Shown here: positions 6,080 to 10,617 of the stretch, piece by piece
Position numbering within the stretch: the first letter of the stretch is position 1
Layout of the letters: each line of letters starts with the position of its first letter
Source: Candidatus Aerophobota bacterium
GTDB lineage: Bacteria > Aerophobota > Aerophobia > Aerophobales > JAGHCO01
Length of the DNA: 10,617 bases
NCBI GenBank assembly: GCA_021160405.1
Contig: JAGHCO010000143.1
Coordinates: forward strand, 1 to 10,617
Reading direction: 5' to 3'
The notes under the pieces: model-generated
Told to the model about the DNA's origin: nothing
The model's input: the letters and a program-made list of their open reading frames with translations, nothing else
The model's database searches: none
Program-made: the position numbers and the translations under genes

Positions 6080-6973
6080 TTACACATTACCCATTACCCT
6101 TTGCCTTTTTGTATAGCTAACCCCACTCCATCCTAATTTAGTCCGTAGTATCTTAAAGAAAGCCCTTTCCTTTATTCTTACTAAGAGAGCCTGATAGGGA
6201 GCTTTTTTAATTTCAACTGTATCTTCCTCCTTTAAAGGAAAGCCAATCTGACCATCTATGGCAAGCAGGATCTCCTTAGCAGGTGGCTCTAAGGTTATAT
6301 TAACTGTCTCTTCTGAGGAGATGATTAAAGGTCTTACCGCTAATGTATGAGCACATATAGGAGAAAGGATAACTACCTTAAGTTTTGGGTCAACTACCGG
6401 GCCACCTGCGGAAAGAGAATAGGCAGTTGAGCCTGTGGGAGTAGAAATAATTAACCCATCAGCAGAATAGGTAGTTACCAGTTCATTGGAAACAAAAGTT
6501 TTAAAATTTATTATTCGGGGAAGATAAGCTTTACCTATCACTACATCATTTAAGGAAATAGAACTTTTTACTAATTTGCCCTTTCTGTAGACCGAAGTTT
6601 GCAGCATTAGTCTTTTTTCTATTTTATAATTACCTGATAGGACTTTTTCCAATCCTTCCTCAAATTTTGATATGGGAATCTCAGTAAGAAAACCCAGTCC
6701 CCCAAGGTTAATTCCTAAAAGAGGCACTTGATAAGGAGAAAAATCTCTGGCAGCCCTAAATAAGGTTCCATCACCTCCTAAACTGATGATTAATTGAGCT
6801 TTTTCCCTTAATTCCTCAATGCTAACTAACGTTTTTAAAGGAAAATTTCTTCCAATTTCGCGAAGAACTAAAACTTCCACTTCTCTTTCTTTCAACCAAT
6901 CAATTATAGGCAAAACTTTTTTAAAAATGTCCTTTTTATTAGGATTTAGTGTTATTCCTACTGTTTTTAACAC
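6080..6973 (-). CDS. nadK: NAD kinase
   Basis: NAD kinase phosphorylates NAD to NADP in the cytoplasm, the only known route to NADP. The 297-residue product has the catalytic GGDGT (66-70), the NAD-contact NDVVIG (142-147), the long glycine-rich DGLIISTPTGSTAYSLSA (172-189) and DGQ (240-242), all intact. Most relatives end shortly after KLGW (about 279-282 here). This one carries a further 15 residues ending in RQRVMGNV, encoded by a short tandem ATTACCC repeat, so the tail looks like an extension into former spacer sequence. The start is GTG at 6973-6971. A GAGG in the last codons of the upstream gene, whose stop is 3 bases before the start, serves as ribosome binding site. It is the last gene of the xseA operon. 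Use of ATP or polyphosphate cannot be told. Confidence 0.94.
   Translation of the reverse strand: MLKTVGITLNPNKKDIFKKVLPIIDWLKEREVEVLVLREIGRNFPLKTLVSIEELREKAQLIISLGGDGTLFRAARDFSPYQVPLLGINLGGLGFLTEIPISKFEEGLEKVLSGNYKIEKRLMLQTSVYRKGKLVKSSISLNDVVIGKAYLPRIINFKTFVSNELVTTYSADGLIISTPTGSTAYSLSAGGPVVDPKLKVVILSPICAHTLAVRPLIISSEETVNITLEPPAKEILLAIDGQIGFPLKEEDTVEIKKAPYQALLVRIKERAFFKILRTKLGWSGVSYTKRQRVMGNV
6086..6099. repeat. Two tandem copies of ATTACCC at the 3' end of nadK
   Basis: ATTACCC occurs at 6086-6092 and 6093-6099, with further A/C-rich similarity on either side. On the coding strand it reads GGGTAATGGGTAAT and encodes part of the unusual NadK tail. It looks like a microrepeat that has been recruited into the gene end. 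Confidence 0.5.
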
Positions 6974-6976
6974 TTC

Positions 6977-7420
6977 TTACCTCATCCAGATTAGAGCTAT
7001 TATGAGCCCAACTATCCCTCCTACAGCTACATCTATAGGACGATGACCTAAACTTTTCTTCAAATTTATTTTAAACTTATTCTTTGAAGGTAATTTTTCA
7101 ATTAGTGAACTTAAAATCTCTGCCTGTTGCTCTACCTCTTTTCTTACTCCAACAGCTTCATAAATTATAGCTAAGCTAAAAATCAAGGTAACAATAAAAA
7201 TAGTAGAGTGTATGCCCCTTAATATTCCTACCCCTGTGAGAAGAGCTATTACTACAGCAGCATGAGAGGAGGGCATCCCTCCCGGTTCTACAAATCGATG
7301 CCATTGAGGTTTTCCTCTCTTAGCTAAAGAGATAATAACCTTTATTCCTTGGGCAAGCACCCAGGCACAGATAACAGCTAAACACAATCTGTTGGTAAAA
7401 AAGGATAAAATTTCTCCCAT
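6977..7420 (-). CDS. Divergent PAP2 family membrane protein (DUF212, YuiD-like)
   Basis: The 147-residue protein belongs to the small integral-membrane family related to type 2 phosphatidic acid phosphatases. It shows the family's conserved PGGMPSSHAA (46-55), which corresponds to the SGH-type phosphatase motif, then EAVGVRKEVEQQA (88-100), and LGHRPIDVAVGG (124-135). Hydrophobic segments lie near 12-32, 54-68, 72-90 and 131-146. By homology it may remove phosphate from lipid or isoprenoid phosphates, but the enzymatic role of this subfamily is not established. It sits 1 base after the xseB stop and 3 bases before nadK. It lacks an obvious ribosome binding site, so it is probably translated by coupling to xseB. 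In many bacteria a gene of this family occurs near dxs and nadK, so the placement is expected, but dxs is missing here. Confidence 0.87.
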   Translation of the reverse strand: MGEILSFFTNRLCLAVICAWVLAQGIKVIISLAKRGKPQWHRFVEPGGMPSSHAAVVIALLTGVGILRGIHSTIFIVTLIFSLAIIYEAVGVRKEVEQQAEILSSLIEKLPSKNKFKINLKKSLGHRPIDVAVGGIVGLIIALIWMR

Positions 7421-7421
7421 T

Positions 7422-7694
7422 TTAACTATTTTCTGGAAACAGATACTCTTCGCTTGGAGAGCCTCTATTTTCTTCTTTTTCTGTAGTTGGTTGCCAAGGT
7501 TCCAGTTTAAACTTATCCTGATCCTTTATTAAAATATTTACCCTCTTTTCTACCTCCTCCAGCTTTTTCTCACAAAAATTAATTAATTTCATTCCTTCCT
7601 CAAACTTTTCCAGAGATTCTTCTAAAGGAAGATTTCCCTCTTCTAACTGACGAATAATTCCTTCTAATTTCTCCATTCCTTCCTCAAATTTCAC
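7422..7694 (-). CDS. xseB: Exodeoxyribonuclease VII small subunit
   Basis: XseB binds the large subunit XseA and is required for the enzyme that degrades single-stranded DNA to acid-soluble oligonucleotides. With the start chosen here it has 90 residues. The family pattern is clear: KFEEGMEKLEGIIRQLE, then GNLPLEESLEKFEEGMKL and CEKKLEEVEKRV, i.e. two helices that form an antiparallel hairpin. The last 25 or so residues are polar and probably disordered. I chose GTG 7694-7692 because GAGGAGG lies 6 bases upstream (7701-7707) and because the family's first helix begins right after it. An upstream in-frame GTG at 7724 would add ten residues but has no ribosome binding site. The gene overlaps the end of xseA by 11 bases, so the two subunits are translationally coupled. 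Confidence 0.9.
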   Translation of the reverse strand: MKFEEGMEKLEGIIRQLEEGNLPLEESLEKFEEGMKLINFCEKKLEEVEKRVNILIKDQDKFKLEPWQPTTEKEENRGSPSEEYLFPENS

Positions 7695-9039
7695 TTTTTT
7701 CCTCCTCGGCTTTAAAAACCTCACTTAACAGGTACCCCTTATGTAATTTAACTCTTATTTTTTCTTTTTTCTTTACCTGTCGATACTCTCTAATTATTTT
7801 TCCTTCAGGATAGCTAAAACAGATGCTGTAGCCTCTCTCAAGAATAGATAAGGGAGAGAGGTCTCTTACCCTGTTAGCGCAAGAATTTATTTTCTCTTTT
7901 ATCTTTTCCAGTTTTGTTTTAACTGTGCTGTGGAGCTTTTCTTCCTTCTCTTTTAACTTTTCCCTTTCCAGGCTATATCTTTTTTGAGGCGAGAGTCGAA
8001 TAAAACTTTGCTCAAGATGAGAAAGATGGCTTTTTCTCAGTTGAAATTGATGATTTATGTAGTTTCTTAAGTTTTTTCTGAAATCATCCATTTGCTGTTT
8101 AAGATCTCGGATTTTCTTTTGAGGATGTTCGCTCTTAAGGGAATTTCTTAACTTTTCCACATCAGAGCAAAGCAGTTGTTTCTTTTTCTTTATTAAGGAA
8201 CTTAGCTTATTTTTTTTATCTTTCAGCTTAATCTTAAGTTCTTCCTTTTGGGGAATCACTCTTTGAGCTGCTGCTGAGGGTGTGGGAACTCTCTCATCAG
8301 CAACAAAATCAGCTATGGTTACATCAATCTCATGCCCAACAGCAGAAATTATAGGAATATGAGAATTATAAATAGCCTCAGCTACTATTCTCTCATTAAA
8401 GGCAAAAAGGTCCTCTAAGGAGCCACCCCCCCTTCCCACAATTATAACATCTACTCTTCCATACCGATTTAAATTATCAATGGCTCGGGCAATTTCCTCT
8501 GGGGCCTCATCTCCCTGAACTCTACAGGGAGCAATAACAATCTCTAAGTTAGGGAAACGTTTATTTAAAACTGTAAGAATATCTCTTATAGCTGCTCCCT
8601 TAGGTGAAGTGGCTATTCCTATTCTTTGAGGCAGGTAGGGCAAAGGTAATTTGTGCTCGGGCCGGAAATAGCCTTTTTTCTGAAGTTCCTCCTTCAGCTT
8701 TTCAAAATTTAAATAGAGCAGTCCTTTACCTATAGGAAACATTTCCTCTACGTAGAGCTGATATCTCCCTTGAGGTTTATAAACCCCTATGCTTCCTCGA
8801 ACAACTACCTCTAAGCCATTTTCAAGATCAAACTTGAGCCTTTCTAATTTATCCTGAAACATAACGCAGGATAGGAGTCCTCCCTCATCTTTTAATGAAA
8901 AGTAAAGATGTCTTGAGGGTAGCTTAAAATTTGAAATTTCTCCCTTTATCCATACATTTTGAAGTGCCCCATCTTTTTCTAAAGCTCCCTTTATATAATC
9001 AGTAATTTCCCCAACTGTATAGATATGGACTTTCTGCAT
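7684..9039 (-). CDS. xseA: Exodeoxyribonuclease VII large subunit
   Basis: XseA is the catalytic subunit of exonuclease VII, which digests single-stranded DNA from either end in repair and recombination. The 451-residue product has the N-terminal OB-fold (about 5-100, with VWIKGEISNFKLPSRHLYFSLKD). The catalytic core follows, with GIATSPKGAAIRDI (141-154), GRGGGSLEDL (202-211), FNERIVAEAI (214-223), VGHEIDVTIADFVAD (234-248) and TPSAAA (253-258). A charged coiled-coil stretch (about 265-400) forms the arm that XseB decorates, and the C-terminal LERGYSI segment closes the protein. Length and all known motifs are normal. It is the first gene of the operon xseA-xseB-PAP2-like-nadK, has a promoter at 9067-9094, and a modest GGTGG ribosome binding site 8 bases before the ATG. 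Confidence 0.95.
   Translation of the reverse strand: MQKVHIYTVGEITDYIKGALEKDGALQNVWIKGEISNFKLPSRHLYFSLKDEGGLLSCVMFQDKLERLKFDLENGLEVVVRGSIGVYKPQGRYQLYVEEMFPIGKGLLYLNFEKLKEELQKKGYFRPEHKLPLPYLPQRIGIATSPKGAAIRDILTVLNKRFPNLEIVIAPCRVQGDEAPEEIARAIDNLNRYGRVDVIIVGRGGGSLEDLFAFNERIVAEAIYNSHIPIISAVGHEIDVTIADFVADERVPTPSAAAQRVIPQKEELKIKLKDKKNKLSSLIKKKKQLLCSDVEKLRNSLKSEHPQKKIRDLKQQMDDFRKNLRNYINHQFQLRKSHLSHLEQSFIRLSPQKRYSLEREKLKEKEEKLHSTVKTKLEKIKEKINSCANRVRDLSPLSILERGYSICFSYPEGKIIREYRQVKKKEKIRVKLHKGYLLSEVFKAEEEKSEI
7701..7707 (-). promoter_or_regulatory. Ribosome binding site deciding the xseB start
   Basis: On the minus strand this reads GAGGAGG, followed by six A residues and the GTG start at 7694. It is inside the xseA coding region. 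It supports the shorter XseB and a larger supply of the small subunit, which is needed in excess over XseA. Confidence 0.75.
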
Positions 9040-9066
9040 TATTTTTCCACCGTTTTATATACGTAT

Positions 9067-9094
9067 AGGATAGCAAAGATCCTCTTACTGTCAA
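9067..9094 (-). promoter_or_regulatory. Probable sigma-70-type promoter of the xseA operon
   Basis: On the minus strand TTGACA (9094-9089) is followed after 16 bases by TATCCT (9072-9067), a full -35 match and a 4 of 6 match at -10. Transcription would begin near 9060, leaving an untranslated leader of about 20 bases before xseA. A palindrome TATACGTATA (9058-9067) overlaps the start region and could be an operator, but it may be only AT-rich sequence. Confidence 0.6.
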
Positions 9095-9135
9095 GGTAAT
9101 TTTATCAGGATGTCAATGCAAAGTAAACACCGGGG

Positions 9136-9188
9136 AAAAAGGGGACAGGCTACTTTTTTCAAAGAAAAAAGTAGCCTGTCCCCTTTTT
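9136..9188. terminator. Perfect 25-bp hairpin, probable bidirectional terminator and dispersed palindromic repeat
   Basis: Arms 9136-9160 and 9164-9188 are perfect inverted copies with an AAA loop. The core reads GGGGACAGGCTAC. Each strand ends in a T-run of at least five bases, so RNA from either direction would form a GC-rich stem followed by U residues. It lies between the stop of the radical SAM gene and the xseA promoter, where it would stop transcription of the radical SAM gene. Its form is much longer than an ordinary terminator and matches, as far as I remember, a palindrome repeated in the spacers of many bacterial genomes. Spurious reading frames on both strands across it are not genes. 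Confidence 0.8.
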
Positions 9189-9233
9189 TATTTCTTGTAA
9201 GAAATATGCCGCTCACTTCCTTTATTTTTAACC

Positions 9234-10617
9234 TTAACCAACCCCCATTTTCTGGGAAGGTAAAACTCTGGAGGCAAGAAAAGCTGCGTTTTCCTTTAGA
9301 AGATAAAAACTCCACTTGGAGTAGGAAACCTTTTTTCTTTCTCTTAAAACTTTAAAATAATCAAATGCTAACATAGTTCCAACGTGAACTACCCATTGAG
9401 CTAACAGAGGAAGATTTTCTCCTCCCCAGGAGGTGAATTTCCTTCCCCAGTGAGCTGTATGTTCAAAGCAGGTTATATAAAGGTCCTTATAAATATCGGT
9501 AAGGTTTTGCTCTATGAAGGATTCTTTGTTTCTTAATTTACCTATAGGGACAAAGAAAAGAGGCATAATTAAAGATGGATATTCCTTAAGTTCTTTAACA
9601 AGATTTATGGTTTCTTGGACGTCTTCCTCCTTTTCCCCGGGAAGGCCAGCTATAAGTGTGGCAAGGGGGAAGATATGGTTTTTAACAAGAACTTCAAATC
9701 CCATTTTTGCTACTTCTTGCCATTCATCAATTTTCCAAGGCAGAGCTTTCCCCTTCATATACATATTCATTAATCTTATGGAGCCTGTCTCAAGACCTAC
9801 TTGAAATGCACTGAAATTATCCTTAGTTAAACCTAAAACTTTTGCATATTCTCCTACTACTTCAGGTGCAGATGCTGCAGAACTTAAATTAGCATGAGAG
9901 GGAGATATTGGCTTTCCAAGTTTTTTTATCTCGCTTGCAAGATCAACTATCCTTCCGCAGGGTACCCACTCACCTGGACGGTTGCCGTACCTTAATTCAT
10001 CTTCAGCAAGCAGCGTTATTGAATTTACATACTTTGACCTTGCATTTACCTTTGCATCTTCTAAGATATCTTTAATTTCTCTCCAGGTGTAGTTTCTCAT
10101 GCCCGGATCACAGAACTGACAACCTCTATCACAACCTCTACCTATTTGAATCATTCCCCATAAGGTAGGATTTTTTATCCCTGCTATTCTTTTTGCTGGT
10201 GGACCAATGATTTTCTCAGGAACATCCCCTTTCAGGGCATCCTCAAATAGCTCCTTAGCTATCTCTTCCACCTCTCCCTTGACAACACAATTTATGCCAA
10301 GCTGTTTTTGTTTTTCAGATAAAACATCAAATTGCCAGGTTCCTGGTCCACCTACAATTATTACAGCTTTAGGATTTTTCTCTCTTATCTTTTTAATTAG
10401 TTGTTCAAAATAGTACTGGTTAAATGGCTTCTTTCCTCCTGATAAGCCTACCATAGTAGAGGTAGCAGGACCAATTCCAAAAGGGTCTATCGTTGTTACT
10501 CCAAAAACTTTAGCATTCAGTTTATCAAGTTGAGTGGAATCACATACAAGAACATCAAATCCCTTTTCTAAAAGAATAACCTCTACTTTTCTCAACAGAA
10601 GATTAGCTATCTTTACC
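9234..10617 (-). CDS. Cobalamin-binding-type radical SAM enzyme, 5' end beyond the window (partial)
   Basis: The frame is open through the right edge, so the N-terminus is missing: an internal TTG at 10595 is not a trusted start, as upstream codons (KIANLLL) fit the same domain. The N-terminal third is a Rossmann-like B12-binding domain, with DPFGIGPATST and VVGGPGTWQ-like motifs (IIVGGPGTWQ). Then follows the radical SAM core with the [4Fe-4S] motif GRGCDRGCQFCDP, a CX3CX2C set whose Cys codons are at 10131-10133, 10119-10121 and 10110-10112, and later GLETGS and LIAGLPGE. The last 100 residues (from about LFFVPIGKL) form an extra helical region including HTAHWGRKFTSWGGENLP. The DxHxxG cobalamin motif is not seen in the visible part. 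Such enzymes often methylate unactivated carbons or rearrange rings; the substrate here is unknown. It ends at TAA 9234-9236, 45 bases before the large hairpin. Confidence 0.85.
   Translation of the reverse strand, partial: VKIANLLLRKVEVILLEKGFDVLVCDSTQLDKLNAKVFGVTTIDPFGIGPATSTMVGLSGGKKPFNQYYFEQLIKKIREKNPKAVIIVGGPGTWQFDVLSEKQKQLGINCVVKGEVEEIAKELFEDALKGDVPEKIIGPPAKRIAGIKNPTLWGMIQIGRGCDRGCQFCDPGMRNYTWREIKDILEDAKVNARSKYVNSITLLAEDELRYGNRPGEWVPCGRIVDLASEIKKLGKPISPSHANLSSAASAPEVVGEYAKVLGLTKDNFSAFQVGLETGSIRLMNMYMKGKALPWKIDEWQEVAKMGFEVLVKNHIFPLATLIAGLPGEKEEDVQETINLVKELKEYPSLIMPLFFVPIGKLRNKESFIEQNLTDIYKDLYITCFEHTAHWGRKFTSWGGENLPLLAQWVVHVGTMLAFDYFKVLRERKKVSYSKWSFYLLKENAAFLASRVLPSQKMGVG

Noticed and set aside
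9091..9355. Open frames on both strands across the large hairpin, one beginning MSMQSKHRGKRGQATFF
   Set aside because: They are translations of the palindrome and of the radical SAM 3' end in the wrong frame, with no ribosome binding site and no protein-like pattern.
1..10617. CRISPR array, tRNA, rRNA, riboswitch or integrase-type mobile element
   Set aside because: No evenly spaced repeats, cloverleaf-like sequence, conserved rRNA segment, recognisable aptamer or transposase motif was seen on either strand.

Overview
The window looks like a piece of chromosome from an AT-rich (roughly 37-39% G+C by eye) bacterium with an outer membrane. It carries a signal-peptide-bearing outer-membrane beta-barrel of the PorV/UPF0164 type ending in Phe, and an MsbA-like exporter. 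The mix of low G+C, a diderm envelope gene, several GTG/TTG starts, a TRAP (MtrB) homologue and a cobalamin-type radical SAM enzyme suggests an uncultured, probably anaerobic candidate-phylum bacterium (Aerophobetes- or Omnitrophota-like). That placement is inference and cannot be settled here. No rRNA, tRNA, CRISPR array, transposase or prophage gene is visible. No gene-free stretch exceeds 194 bases.

Left end (1-1358, + strand): the end of an unidentified reading frame overlaps mtrB by 4 bases. mtrB encodes TRAP, the tryptophan-sensing RNA-binding attenuation protein. It is followed after 3 bases by a TTG-started M42 metallo-aminopeptidase. These meet the rest of the window tail to tail: only 4 bases separate the M42 stop from the stop of the outer-membrane protein gene, which reads the other way.

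Middle (1363-5968, - strand): in transcription order, an ABC-2 type permease without an ATPase partner, an MsbA-like ABC exporter (ATGA overlap), thioredoxin reductase trxB, and the PorV-like outer-membrane protein. Small palindromes and degenerate short repeats sit in the spacers, and no convincing terminator is seen between the genes.

Right (6080-9039, - strand): a tight operon xseA-xseB-divergent PAP2-family protein-nadK, with a good sigma-70-type promoter at 9067-9094. The xseB start is best placed at an internal GTG with a strong ribosome binding site. Exonuclease VII (xseA/xseB) serves DNA repair, nadK makes NADP, and the PAP2-like membrane protein may handle lipid or isoprenoid phosphates.

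Right edge (9234-10617, - strand): the 3' part of a cobalamin-binding radical SAM enzyme whose start lies outside the window. Between it and xseA lies the most striking non-coding structure, a perfect 25-bp-arm hairpin (9136-9188) that probably terminates transcription in both directions and looks like a dispersed repeat.

The points most worth following up are the TRAP homologue in a diderm background, possible TRAP target sites near mtrB and trxB, the intergenic palindromes, and the compacted nadK operon. I found no clear evidence of a wholly new system.
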